A stretch of 17,059 nucleotides of DNA from Candidatus Pacearchaeota archaeon (GCA_023511755.1 JAIMAW010000006.1:1-17059); one strand, 5' to 3'. Positions 1 to 6,887 are shown, counted from the first letter of the stretch. The notes: a model not told the origin generated them from the letters alone. Numbers and translations: made by a program.

Positions 1-85
1 CTTTTACACAATAATTACATTTAGGACAACAATATCGTGTTTTCTTTTGCACAAGAACAGTGCCGCACTTTGGACAAAATTGCAT
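1..85 (-). CDS. tfs: Transcription factor S / RNA polymerase subunit M-like protein, N-terminal part
   Basis: Only the first 28 codons are in the window; the gene runs off the left edge. The reverse strand starts with ATG at 85 and encodes CPKCG at residues 4-8, then two more cysteines spaced CPKC near residue 20. This is the N-terminal zinc ribbon shared by archaeal TFS and RNA polymerase subunits RPB9/A12.2. In the family, TFS rescues backtracked RNA polymerase by stimulating transcript cleavage, using an acidic C-terminal zinc ribbon that cannot be seen here. A TATA-like element centred about 26 nt upstream makes the ATG effectively leaderless. The family call rests on the zinc ribbon only, so another zinc-ribbon protein is not excluded. 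Confidence 0.72.
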   Translation of the reverse strand, partial: MQFCPKCGTVLVQKKTRYCCPKCNYCVK

Positions 86-105
86 TCCTTAAACCTTTGT
101 TTCGG

Positions 106-117
106 GATTTAAAAACC
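106..117 (-). promoter_or_regulatory. TATA box for the TFS gene
   Basis: The reverse strand reads GGTTTTTAAATC, centred about 26 nt before the ATG at 85. This is the expected TATA to transcription-start distance in archaea, so the transcript probably begins at or next to the start codon. The rest of the 86-185 spacer shows nothing I recognise. Confidence 0.5.
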
Positions 118-185
118 TTCCGTTCAGGAGTTAGAACTTCAGAGTAATCAAGAAGACACGAAAGCAAAAGAGGTGCATGGAGGGA

Positions 186-755
186 TTATCTAAAGATTTC
201 AACAAAGAAAAGTTTGAGCCAGCCGAGCCATCTTATCCTAACCGCGGCCTTGCCCAAGATTTGTTCTTCTTTCACTTCCATTTCATAGGGCCACTGGTCA
301 TCATTATGGTCCCCTTTAGTTGAGAAAAGGGTTTGATTGTTTTTGTTGTATTTCTTAACAATTCTGTGAATTATAGGGGTGCTCTGGCCAGGAATCTTGA
401 ATATAACGACATCGCCCTCTTTATAGCTGTAATCCTTGAGGCCCTGGACTACGATGATGTCCCCTTTGTCCAGGCCGTCATTCCATGGCCATTCTCTAAC
501 TTGGGCCTTGGATATCTCATTGTTAAGATACCACTGGCCGTGCAGTGAAAACCACGAATCAAAGGTGCCCTCATGAGTCATACTATTGCTTTCGATTATG
601 ACGAAAGGCAACGGAGTACATAGAATCAGGCCGAAAAACGGAAAGAGGATGAACTTCACAATCAAGAATATGAGTATCAGGTCAACAATCCAGCTCCAAA
701 TGCTGTTGCTATTCCACAAAAAATCCCATATTTTTTTTAGTATTCTCGTGCTCAT
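186..755 (-). CDS. Signal peptidase I, archaeal/ER type (S26B)
   Basis: This membrane protease (189 aa) should remove Sec signal peptides from exported proteins. A hydrophobic segment at about residues 21-45 anchors it. The catalytic serine is Ser58 in ESNSM. His130 in IIHRIV replaces the bacterial general-base lysine, and Asp149 in TKGDHND completes the Ser-His-Asp arrangement of the archaeal and eukaryotic type. A tryptophan-rich insertion lies between Ser58 and the KGD strand at residues 97-99. The gene lies 14 nt beyond the Trm5-family stop but has its own TATA box, which overlaps the end of that gene, and the ATG is leaderless. Likely substrates include secreted proteins in this window such as those starting at 5207 and 11202. 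The family call is firm. Confidence 0.9.
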   Translation of the reverse strand: MSTRILKKIWDFLWNSNSIWSWIVDLILIFLIVKFILFPFFGLILCTPLPFVIIESNSMTHEGTFDSWFSLHGQWYLNNEISKAQVREWPWNDGLDKGDIIVVQGLKDYSYKEGDVVIFKIPGQSTPIIHRIVKKYNKNNQTLFSTKGDHNDDQWPYEMEVKEEQILGKAAVRIRWLGWLKLFFVEIFR

Positions 756-769
756 TTTTATACCCAGGT

Positions 770-1537
770 TTACAGTATTTTAAAATCTATCCTCACGTGA
801 TATTTGTAAGGCGCTATTTCCCGGACTTTCTTGGCACCAATTATCTCCACGGCTCTTTTGGCATTACCCGCCGCCTTGTCTATTTTTTCTAACGCTTCGT
901 CAAAACTCTTAACAAAATCATAAAAGTGGATTGTTGTTCCTTTTTTCGCTCTGGCAAAGGCGTATCTCAAGAAATCTTCCCTGAGCTGCGGCCTCGCCAT
1001 CACAATCCTGTCAAAAAAAATGTTTAGCCTGGGCACTACCTTCTTGACATCGCCCTGGATTATTTTCACATTTTTTATTTTATTAAGCTTGATATTCTCT
1101 CTTGCATACCTTGAAGCCTCTTTGCTTATTTCTACAGCATAAATCTGTTCCGCCTTGCTGTGTTTGGCAATAATGATGGGATAGGGAGCTATCCCAGAAA
1201 ACATTACGAGAATTTTCTCGCCTTTTTTTACCTTTGCTGCGATGTCAATCCTGTCTGTCCCGAGCCTCGGTGAGAAATAACAAGTTCTAATGTCAAGTTT
1301 GAACAAACATCCGCTTTCCTTGTGAATAGTCTCTGTGTCCTTCCTTCCACAAAGCCATTTCAGCGCAGGCACCCGCAACCTTCCTTTGATTTTCTTACGC
1401 AAGAAGGCCCCTTTCAAGTTTTTTTGCCTTTTCAGAAGGGAAGAAGCAAATCTTTTCGCTGTTCTCTCTTCCGCCTTGTCTCTTGCTTGTAAGATTGCAA
1501 TATTCCCAACAACATCGAACGCTTTTGACATTTTCAT
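770..1537 (-). CDS. trm5: Trm5-family tRNA (guanine37-N1) methyltransferase
   Basis: This looks like a class I SAM-dependent methyltransferase of the Trm5/Tyw2 family (COG2520), which methylates G37 of tRNAs to keep the reading frame. The 255 residues show the family order: FDVVGNIAIL at 7-16, the strand CYFSPRLGTDRIDIA at 86-100, SAM motif I MFSGIAPYPI at 112-121 and an acidic AVEIS at 134-138. The catalytic-loop motif, usually N-x-P-x in Trm5, reads MARPQ at 180-184. The proline is kept but the asparagine is missing. It starts 5 nt after the radical SAM gene and is probably the last gene of that operon. ATG 1537 and ATG 1531 are both possible starts. Trm5 is the default because G37 methylation is near universal, but a Tyw2-like role is possible. 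Confidence 0.75.
   Translation of the reverse strand: MKMSKAFDVVGNIAILQARDKAEERTAKRFASSLLKRQKNLKGAFLRKKIKGRLRVPALKWLCGRKDTETIHKESGCLFKLDIRTCYFSPRLGTDRIDIAAKVKKGEKILVMFSGIAPYPIIIAKHSKAEQIYAVEISKEASRYARENIKLNKIKNVKIIQGDVKKVVPRLNIFFDRIVMARPQLREDFLRYAFARAKKGTTIHFYDFVKSFDEALEKIDKAAGNAKRAVEIIGAKKVREIAPYKYHVRIDFKIL
776..788 (-). promoter_or_regulatory. TATA box for the signal peptidase gene, inside the end of the upstream gene
   Basis: The reverse strand reads GATTTTAAAATAC, about 26 nt before the ATG at 755. It lies within the last codons of the Trm5-family gene that ends at 770. It would start a leaderless message independent of the upstream operon. Confidence 0.5.
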
Positions 1538-1542
1538 AGATT

Positions 1543-2592
1543 TTATAGATACTCAAACGAGATTATTGTACTATCATAAGTCGGAAGCTCTTCGACTTTT
1601 GCTATCTTATATTTTTTAAGTTTGATTATTTCAGGAACAATTTTTTCTGAAACAATAATCCTCTTGTTTTTTTTGTCTATATAAAATTGCTCGAACTCTG
1701 CTAATTTTTTCGCGGCCATGGCCAAGTTCTTGGGGCGAATAATAAAATATCTTACCGACCCTTCTTTGGTTCTGAAGCCGTATGGCATAATTTCGTGGAG
1801 CTTGAGCCTATTCCTGTACTGAAAAAGATTCTTGGTGCGCGCTGTACATAAATGAACGTTCAATCCAAGATTCTTCAGTTCTTTCATGATCCTCAGCCCC
1901 ATCTCTTTCGAGCCCTTGATGGTATAAGTGTCAGGATTGAGTTTGTAATGTTCTGTAACATAAGCTAAGTTTGTATCACTAACTTCGAACTCATTCAAGT
2001 TGACAAAACCAATGAAAGAAGCTGTAGCACGGATTATTCTCAAGGTTTCTGCGAATTTGTCTGGCAACAGGGGCAGTTCAATACCTATACTTTCCTTAGG
2101 CCATAATCCTAAGGCAAGTTTTACTTTTGCTACCTCTTCTCTTATTATCTCAGCTTTGTTCGCTAGAAAGTTTGGATGGAAGCGGATTTCGTCCACATCT
2201 CTTGAAAGTTTCTTTAATTTAGACCTTGTCACAATTTTTGTAGGGAGGTAGATATGAATGTGGAACTTTTTGCCGAAAGTTCTTTTCAGTGTTCTTGCAT
2301 ATTCCAATGTTCTCTCGAGCCTGCACAAAGGATCGCCGCCTGTGATGCCAGCGCCTCTTGCCTTGCTCGCCCTTGCTTCTTCAATCATATCTCTAGTGCT
2401 AAAGCACCCCCGTTCATTTGCCCAAACCTTATTTACATTTTTCCTTTTAGAACTCAAGGAACAGTAAAAACATGCCCTGGAACAGATACCTGAAATAAAT
2501 AGCACGAGCTTTCGGCCTTTCACACAGTATTTGCAGCCTTCTGCTATTCCACCAAGACAATAAGAAGCGAATTTTGTTCTTCTGACTCCCAT
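1543..2592 (-). CDS. Radical SAM protein, COG2108-like (related to pyruvate formate-lyase activating enzyme)
   Basis: This 349-aa protein carries the radical SAM cluster motif CSRACFYC (Cys37, Cys41, Cys44). A GITGGDPL segment at 82-89 matches the SAM-contacting GGE-type region. Three further cysteines (12, 20, 23) precede the core, in the CxxC-then-VLF layout I associate with the archaeal COG2108 family, whose substrate is not established. The C-terminal part (about 270-349) contains no further cysteine cluster. Its start is 3 nt beyond the Lon-like protease stop and its stop is 5 nt before the Trm5-family gene, so the three are probably cotranscribed. Proximity to a G37 methyltransferase might suggest tRNA modification, but it does not look like Taw1/TYW1, so this stays inference. 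Confidence 0.78.
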   Translation of the reverse strand: MGVRRTKFASYCLGGIAEGCKYCVKGRKLVLFISGICSRACFYCSLSSKRKNVNKVWANERGCFSTRDMIEEARASKARGAGITGGDPLCRLERTLEYARTLKRTFGKKFHIHIYLPTKIVTRSKLKKLSRDVDEIRFHPNFLANKAEIIREEVAKVKLALGLWPKESIGIELPLLPDKFAETLRIIRATASFIGFVNLNEFEVSDTNLAYVTEHYKLNPDTYTIKGSKEMGLRIMKELKNLGLNVHLCTARTKNLFQYRNRLKLHEIMPYGFRTKEGSVRYFIIRPKNLAMAAKKLAEFEQFYIDKKNKRIIVSEKIVPEIIKLKKYKIAKVEELPTYDSTIISFEYL

Positions 2593-2595
2593 CTT

Positions 2596-3447
2596 TTACT
2601 CTTCAAAAAAATATTCCAGGGCATCTTCCACTGCGCCCACCTCCACAACTCGAACCCCTGCCTCTTTCGTGATGTTTACCTTAACAGGAATTTGCTCGGT
2701 TGTGCAGAATTCGGTAGGCCCGAATTTCTCGCAGTGCTGTCTCATTTCGTATACGATTTCCTGGCCTTGGAGCAGGGGCACAAGAAATACCGAAGCATTA
2801 ATCTTCCTAGCTGCTTTCGCTTTCGGCAAAATGGCCTGCACAGGGCCGATTGTGCCATCGTGGTTTACTGTGCCGGTGATCATAACATCCTCTCTTAGCG
2901 ATTTATTCTGCAAAACAGCTATAGTGGCTATAGCCAACGCGGCTCCTGCACTCTCCCCGCCAATCACCGAAGCATTAGCATAAATATTATAAACAAGGTC
3001 ATATTTGCCAGTATCAATTCCCGAGATGTTTTCTGCGACATTCTTCGCTATTCTTATGCTATGCTGCGTATCAGCCCAGAACAATAGGTTATCAATATCG
3101 ACAAGAGTTCTTCCTGACCCAGGGACGGCCTCGACAACTAGCAAAGTTATGACGCCTTCGCCATTTTTATCCACAGCGGGCAGATAAGCAACAGCCCGGG
3201 TAGCATTCAAGAGTGGAGGCTTTATCATGAACTCTATTTTCTCTTCTTTCTCGGGCAAGGGTTTCTCTATTATAGGCAAGTTTATGGACCACAAAAGAAG
3301 TACTGCAAGAAAAACAAAGCAGAGTATGGCTGCGACGCCCAGAATTGTGATAATAGGGGAATGCCTCTTCTGCTTGGTTATCTCTGTCTTTGCTTTACCC
3401 CTCCCCCTTCCCAATTTCTTGCGCTTTTTTTTGCTTTCCTTTGCCAT
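2596..3447 (-). CDS. Membrane-anchored Lon-type serine protease (S16, COG1750-like), no ATPase domain
   Basis: The 283 residues start with a very lysine/arginine-rich segment (1-29). One transmembrane helix follows at about 31-53, then an S16 protease domain at about 80-283. The catalytic serine is Ser166 in GGESAGAAL. Lys209 in ILPKAKAA lies 43 residues later, the spacing of the Ser-Lys dyad in bacterial Lon. There is no Walker A/B or AAA+ module, so it cannot unfold substrates like true Lon. By the positive-inside rule the protease domain faces outward. It is sandwiched in an operon with two exported membrane-anchored proteins (23 nt after the surface protein stop, 3 nt before the radical SAM gene). 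A GGGAG site about 10 nt upstream can serve the ATG. Family is clear; substrate is unknown. Confidence 0.85.
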   Translation of the reverse strand: MAKESKKKRKKLGRGRGKAKTEITKQKRHSPIITILGVAAILCFVFLAVLLLWSINLPIIEKPLPEKEEKIEFMIKPPLLNATRAVAYLPAVDKNGEGVITLLVVEAVPGSGRTLVDIDNLLFWADTQHSIRIAKNVAENISGIDTGKYDLVYNIYANASVIGGESAGAALAIATIAVLQNKSLREDVMITGTVNHDGTIGPVQAILPKAKAARKINASVFLVPLLQGQEIVYEMRQHCEKFGPTEFCTTEQIPVKVNITKEAGVRVVEVGAVEDALEYFFEE

Positions 3448-3470
3448 CTTTACACTTCTCCCTATTCTCT

Positions 3471-5207
3471 TTAAACACTCTCTTTTATTTTTTTAAATAT
3501 ACTGTTTTTCTGTGCTTGTTTTTGCCTCATTTTCTTGTAAATTTCTCGTGATGCCCACACTGTTGCTGCGATGATAATGAGAATTATAATTATCCCCAAA
3601 AACAAACAGCAAGGCAACGCAGGGAGCCTCATGAAACTGACAATCGTGGTCGGCGGACTGACGACCCTTATCTCGACTGGCTTGTTGAATAAAAGATCAC
3701 CATTATTGTAGCCCTTGACGAAGAGATAATAAGTGCCTTCCCTGAAATCTTCAGGAATTTTGCCTTTCAGCTTGGTCGTAATCTCCTTGTTTCCTAGCAC
3801 AGGGCCATAATTCAATCTCTCGACTTCAATCTTCTCAGGCGATTCTGTCTCAATAGTTAGATTGGTTATTGAAATAAAGTATTTCAAGCTCATCTTTATT
3901 TCAAAGCTCTCCCCAGGATAAACATCTCTGGGAACAGAGAACACTATTTCATAGCCAGCAGGGAGCACGCAACCGCCTCTGCCGGCCCCTCTCCCCCCGT
4001 CTGCTTCTTCTATTATGGAAGGACAGGTGCAGAAGATAAATTTGTCTTCAACCCATGCAGAGCAAGCACCATAGTTATCACAGCTTCGCACTCTCCATGT
4101 ATACATGTCTTGAGTTGTCATGATAACCGTCTGTGGCGATGAAGCTGGGCTCTGTGTTATGCCCTGGAAATAAAATTCGTCTATGCAAGGATCTCCCTCG
4201 GAATCAACGCTCGCCGAAACCCATTCCAACAGTGCTTGGTTGACGCACGTGTCTGGCTCTGCGGTCAAGTTCGGGGCAGGGCAGGGATTATTACCTACAT
4301 TAAAAGTGTCTGTGGCCCAGTCGCTGCATTCCCAAGGGTCGCATTCTTGCACTTGCCATGTGTGCGGGCCAAAGCTTAGTCCAGAAACAGTTTTCGGTGG
4401 TGTTGCATTCGTACTCAGGTTGCCATCAATCCTAAAATTATAATAAGTCGTATCATTGTCAGCATCAGGACACGAGCCAGTCGTATTGCTGGTCCAGTTC
4501 AAGACAACGGTGTTGTTGTGGGTGTCATTCTGGGGAGTGAGTATCGGCATGCAAGGTCTCGCGTTGTAGACAGAGAAATTGTCATAAGCTGGCGGCGAAC
4601 AACATGAAGGCAGCGAGCTAAGGCATGTCCGGGCGCCCCAAGTGTAATTAGCAAAAGCCAAATTTGTTTTTGATTGTGGCGAGCTCGCTGTTTGCCAAGA
4701 GCCCTGCCAGTACCACTGGTCAAAGGTAGGATACGGCGAAGAGCCGCTTGTCCAGTTGAACCAGAAAGTTATGTTTGGATAGTGTGAGTCAGCTACTGGC
4801 ACAAGCGTAGCGGAAGTCGGAGCCTCGCACATTGTTATATTAACAAAAGCTGCCTGGAACTGGTCAGCCTGACCTGTATTCGTTCCGTAATAAACTCCTT
4901 TCTTTGCTGTAGCACTCACGTTACCGTAAGGGGGCAAATTCAGGTTAGCAATAACATAATAGCTGTTCGAATCAGTCAGCACGCTCCTAACACAGTTCTC
5001 GGGCGGAGTCGTACAGCCGACAACAGTTACGGTGACGTTTGCCCCGCTCCCGACGCCAGAACCGTTTAGGAAAAAAACATAACCCTCGCAAGTCCCCATG
5101 TAAATGTCTGCTCGGGCGAGAGAGATGAAAAGAATAGGGAAAGCCAATAAAAATACTGCGAGTAACAATACTTCTTTTCTTAACAATGCCTCTTTTTTCA
5201 TTCTCAT
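3471..5207 (-). CDS. Surface-anchored protein with signal peptide, Fn3-like repeats and C-terminal membrane helix
   Basis: The 578 residues begin with a signal peptide (1-33, predicted cut after ARA). A beta-sandwich resembling carboxypeptidase-regulatory or PEGA domains follows at about 35-125. Three Fn3-like repeats (about 125-395) each end with a tryptophan and a cysteine-containing strand: YTWGARTC, HTWQVQEC and YTWRVRSC. A linker with a glycine/arginine stretch leads to a CARDB/NEW3-like domain (about 405-515). A transmembrane helix sits at about 528-553, with a basic 25-residue cytoplasmic tail. N-x-S/T sequons and paired cysteines are abundant, which fits a glycosylated, disulfide-containing exterior protein. 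It starts 21 nt after the GWN-repeat gene, with a weak AAGGA site. A role as adhesin or envelope component is plausible but unproven. Confidence 0.75.
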   Translation of the reverse strand: MRMKKEALLRKEVLLLAVFLLAFPILFISLARADIYMGTCEGYVFFLNGSGVGSGANVTVTVVGCTTPPENCVRSVLTDSNSYYVIANLNLPPYGNVSATAKKGVYYGTNTGQADQFQAAFVNITMCEAPTSATLVPVADSHYPNITFWFNWTSGSSPYPTFDQWYWQGSWQTASSPQSKTNLAFANYTWGARTCLSSLPSCCSPPAYDNFSVYNARPCMPILTPQNDTHNNTVVLNWTSNTTGSCPDADNDTTYYNFRIDGNLSTNATPPKTVSGLSFGPHTWQVQECDPWECSDWATDTFNVGNNPCPAPNLTAEPDTCVNQALLEWVSASVDSEGDPCIDEFYFQGITQSPASSPQTVIMTTQDMYTWRVRSCDNYGACSAWVEDKFIFCTCPSIIEEADGGRGAGRGGCVLPAGYEIVFSVPRDVYPGESFEIKMSLKYFISITNLTIETESPEKIEVERLNYGPVLGNKEITTKLKGKIPEDFREGTYYLFVKGYNNGDLLFNKPVEIRVVSPPTTIVSFMRLPALPCCLFLGIIIILIIIAATVWASREIYKKMRQKQAQKNSIFKKIKESV

Positions 5208-5228
5208 TTCCTTGTTTTCAAGATGTTT

Positions 5229-5903
5229 TTACGGGTCAGATAGATTAGTTTTGTTGTACTCTAAAGTATGCGCGCTGTAGGCATATAAAAATTGTCCCTC
5301 CCCCTTAAATATTTTTGTAAAAGGATTCTCAGCTGCGCGCGGCGAGTATATCAAAAATTCTTGCGTAGGATTGTCCCATTTCATCATATACCTATGCTTG
5401 GATGGGTCTAGATATTTCGTGACATTCGTATCAAACAGATACGGCCAGCTTGGAGCATCCCATCCTTGCACCATTGTTATATTCATATCCGGGTTCTCTG
5501 GCCCGAAGACAGAGAACAGTTCCTCGTTGTAAAGAAGCACAAAATAAGACTCGTTAACATCCATGCTGTCAAATGGGTTCTCTGCGGCTCTTGGTGAGTA
5601 GATATCAAATTCCATCCGTGTGGTATTCCATCTCATCACATACCTATAGGAAGTAATGTTCTGAAGAGTTGCATTTATCGTCTTGTTAGATGCATTGGCG
5701 CATAGCGAGAAAAAATTCCACCCATCATAGAACCAGTAAGTGCATTGTGGCACAATTGTCACAGAGACATAACCAAATGTATCTCGGCCTGTCAAGGGAG
5801 TCTTGGACTGAAGATTTATCTCCAATTTGAACAGCAGGAAAAACAGCGCAGCCAAGATAATCAAACCCCCTAATATTATCATCAGCTGCTTTATACTATC
5901 CAT
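5229..5903 (-). CDS. Membrane-anchored protein with two tandem GWN-type repeats
   Basis: I do not recognise a named family. From ATG 5903 the protein is 224 aa, with one N-terminal transmembrane helix (about 7-27) and an exterior part. That part holds two copies of a beta-rich module, at about 61-131 and 147-215. Each begins with GW, contains RYVMRW or RYMMKW, and then the identical 11-residue segment IYSPRAAENPF at 101-111 and 185-195. Similar GWN...YSP...NP modules recur in archaeal surface proteins. Many N-x-S/T sequons fit an extracellular location. The open frame continues upstream to 6071, but that part crosses tRNA-Ile, so the start at 5903 is preferred. It is probably the first gene of the surface-protein/Lon-like protease operon. 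Confidence 0.7.
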   Translation of the reverse strand: MDSIKQLMIILGGLIILAALFFLLFKLEINLQSKTPLTGRDTFGYVSVTIVPQCTYWFYDGWNFFSLCANASNKTINATLQNITSYRYVMRWNTTRMEFDIYSPRAAENPFDSMDVNESYFVLLYNEELFSVFGPENPDMNITMVQGWDAPSWPYLFDTNVTKYLDPSKHRYMMKWDNPTQEFLIYSPRAAENPFTKIFKGEGQFLYAYSAHTLEYNKTNLSDP

Positions 5904-5950
5904 TTTTCTCTCTTCTTCTTTCGCTTTCTCTCTTACCTCTTTTGGCAAGT

Positions 5951-5968
5951 TTTTTACAAGTGTAAAAA
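5951..5968. repeat. 18-bp perfect inverted repeat between tRNA-Ile and the surface operon
   Basis: The sequence is TTTTTACA-AG-TGTAAAAA: two perfect 8-nt arms around a 2-nt centre. It starts at the base next to the tRNA-Ile 3' end and lies 48-65 nt before the start codon of the GWN-repeat gene. The central gap is too short for a good RNA hairpin, so a dimeric-repressor operator is one reading. A tRNA trailer or terminator (the tRNA strand reads ATTTTTAC) is another. Confidence 0.45.
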
Positions 5969-6133
5969 TGGGCCCGCTGTGATTTGAACACAGGACCCCT
6001 ACGTGTCTGGAACAAATCCGAAGATTTGCCATATAGTCACAGTGAAGCGCAAGGCGCTCCACTAGCATCACCCCCTTAAGAGGCTGTGACTAATATCAGC
6101 GTAGTGCTCTAGACCAGGCTGAGCTACGGGCCC
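5969..6133 (-). tRNA. tRNA-Ile(GAT) with an 89-nt intron
   Basis: On the reverse strand the acceptor arms GGGCCCG (6133-6127) and CGGGCCC (5976-5970) pair fully, with discriminator A at 5969. A D-arm GCTC/GAGC, anticodon stem CTACG/CGTAG and T-arm CTGTG-TTCAAAT-CACAG are all present. Splicing between positions 37 and 38 gives a 76-nt mature tRNA with loop CTGATAA and anticodon GAT at 6097-6095. GGGCCCG acceptors are typical of archaeal tRNA-Ile. CCA is not encoded. Exons are 6133-6094 and 6004-5969. Confidence 0.9.
6005..6093 (-). other. Intron of tRNA-Ile at position 37/38
   Basis: The 89-nt insertion sits at the canonical archaeal position 37/38. The ends can form a bulge-helix-bulge-like junction: a 5' bulge T-A/T, a 3' bulge AC/A, and a central helix in which CTG of the loop pairs with CAG at the intron end. 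The fourth pair is an A-C mismatch. Inside, a 9-bp helix (6092-6084 with 6042-6034) and a 6-bp stem capped by a UUCG tetraloop (6028-6013) are perfect. No protein is encoded. Confidence 0.8.
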
Positions 6134-6163
6134 ATCATCCGTCATAATAGAAAGATAAACTGA

Positions 6164-6173
6164 TTTTATAAAG
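6164..6173 (-). promoter_or_regulatory. TATA box for tRNA-Ile
   Basis: The reverse strand reads CTTTATAAAA, centred about 35 nt before the mature tRNA 5' end. This predicts a transcript start near 6142 and a short leader of about 9 nt. Confidence 0.5.
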
Positions 6174-6187
6174 TTTTTTAAAGTCTT

Positions 6188-6421
6188 TCAATGGTAGAAA
6201 GATTGTAACCTTTCATAAAAAGCATTTATTAGTGGCATATCTTTTTCAAAGTTTTTGTAAAGATGAATTACTATGCTGTTATTAACTTCTTCGTCAAGAA
6301 TTCTGTCTATTAGATCGGGCCTTTGAGTTCTTATATTCTCTATAAAAGGATTATAAATTTGGATTTCAGATATTTTTTCAAATATATCCCCTACTCTTAC
6401 TTCTCTTTTTGTCTTTTTCAT
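6188..6421 (-). CDS. Small hypothetical protein (77 aa)
   Basis: I do not recognise this protein. It is short, with a basic start (MKKTKREVRVGDIF), no membrane segment, no signal peptide and no cysteines. The middle, around residues 35-60, looks helical and acidic. A TATA-like CTTTTTATATCC on the reverse strand lies about 27 nt before ATG 6421, so the gene would be leaderless. It diverges from the parvulin gene and ends just before the tRNA-Ile promoter. It is more AT-rich than its neighbours. The well-placed promoter makes it more credible than length alone would, but existence as a protein is not certain. Confidence 0.5.
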   Translation of the reverse strand: MKKTKREVRVGDIFEKISEIQIYNPFIENIRTQRPDLIDRILDEEVNNSIVIHLYKNFEKDMPLINAFYERLQSFYH

Positions 6422-6442
6422 TTTATAATTTTTATTTTGTTG

Positions 6443-6464
6443 GGATATAAAAAGATTTATATAG
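6443..6464. promoter_or_regulatory. Overlapping divergent promoters of the 77-aa gene and the parvulin gene
   Basis: Two TATA-like elements lie side by side. GGATATAAAAAG (6443-6454, read on the reverse strand) is about 27 nt before ATG 6421. GATTTATATAG (6454-6464, forward) is about 28 nt before ATG 6487. Both genes would be leaderless. Their preinitiation complexes could not easily occupy both boxes at once, which might couple the two genes inversely. Confidence 0.5.
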
Positions 6465-6486
6465 AAAAACGGAATACTTTAAAATT

Positions 6487-6771
6487 ATGGCAAATAAGGC
6501 TAGGGCAAGCCATATTCTTGTCAAAACAGAAGAGCAAGCCAAAGAAATATTGAGAAAGTTGAATTTGGGCGAAAGTTTTGAAAAGCTTGCGCAAGAATTT
6601 TCGCTTTGTCCGTCGAGAAAGCGTGGTGGCTCGCTTGGTGAGTTCGGGCGCGGGCAGATGGTGAGAGAATTTGAAAAAGCTGTTTTTTCTGCTAAAAAAG
6701 GACAGATTATCGGCCCTGTGAAAACCCAATTTGGATGGCATATCATCCGAGTCGAGGATTCATGGGGATAA
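6487..6771 (+). CDS. Single-domain parvulin-type peptidyl-prolyl isomerase
   Basis: The 94 residues are almost exactly one rotamase domain of the parvulin/PpiC family. It begins KARASHILVKTEEQA, has the central LAQEFSLCPSRKRGGSLGEF stretch (residues 34-53), and ends GPVKTQFGWHIIRVED. The active-site His9 in ASHILV, Cys41 and the C-terminal GWHIIRV are at family positions. It lacks a signal peptide and a basic WW-type domain, so it should be a cytoplasmic prolyl isomerase or chaperone. Single-domain parvulins of this size are known from E. coli Par10 and from Thaumarchaeota. It has a leaderless promoter and converges on tRNA-Asn, whose 3' end is 22 nt downstream. Family assignment is firm. Confidence 0.93.
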   Translation: MANKARASHILVKTEEQAKEILRKLNLGESFEKLAQEFSLCPSRKRGGSLGEFGRGQMVREFEKAVFSAKKGQIIGPVKTQFGWHIIRVEDSWG

Positions 6772-6793
6772 ACAGTGTGAAGTAGCGTGAAAA

Positions 6794-6867
6794 CGCCCCG
6801 GGTAAGACTCGAACTTACGACCCCACGGTTAACAGCCGTGTGCTCTAACCAGCTGAGCTACCGGGGC
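6794..6867 (-). tRNA. tRNA-Asn(GTT)
   Basis: The reverse strand gives a 74-nt cloverleaf without intron. Acceptor GCCCCGG pairs with CCGGGGC, the D-arm is GCTC/GAGC, the anticodon stem is CACGG/CCGTG around loop CTGTTAA, and the T-arm is GTAAG-TTCGAGT-CTTAC. The discriminator base is G. The anticodon GTT specifies asparagine. CCA is not encoded. Confidence 0.95.
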
Positions 6868-6887
6868 TCGCATTAAGAAAGAAAAAG

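Noticed and set aside
4183..4443. Plus-strand open frames inside the surface-protein gene
   Set aside because: No promoter, no ribosome-binding site and no recognisable protein; the minus-strand frame has clear domain structure.
5904..6071. In-frame extension of the GWN-repeat protein to an ATG at 6071
   Set aside because: It reads across the tRNA-Ile 3' exon and intron, the extra residues look random, and a good membrane-helix start exists at ATG 5903.
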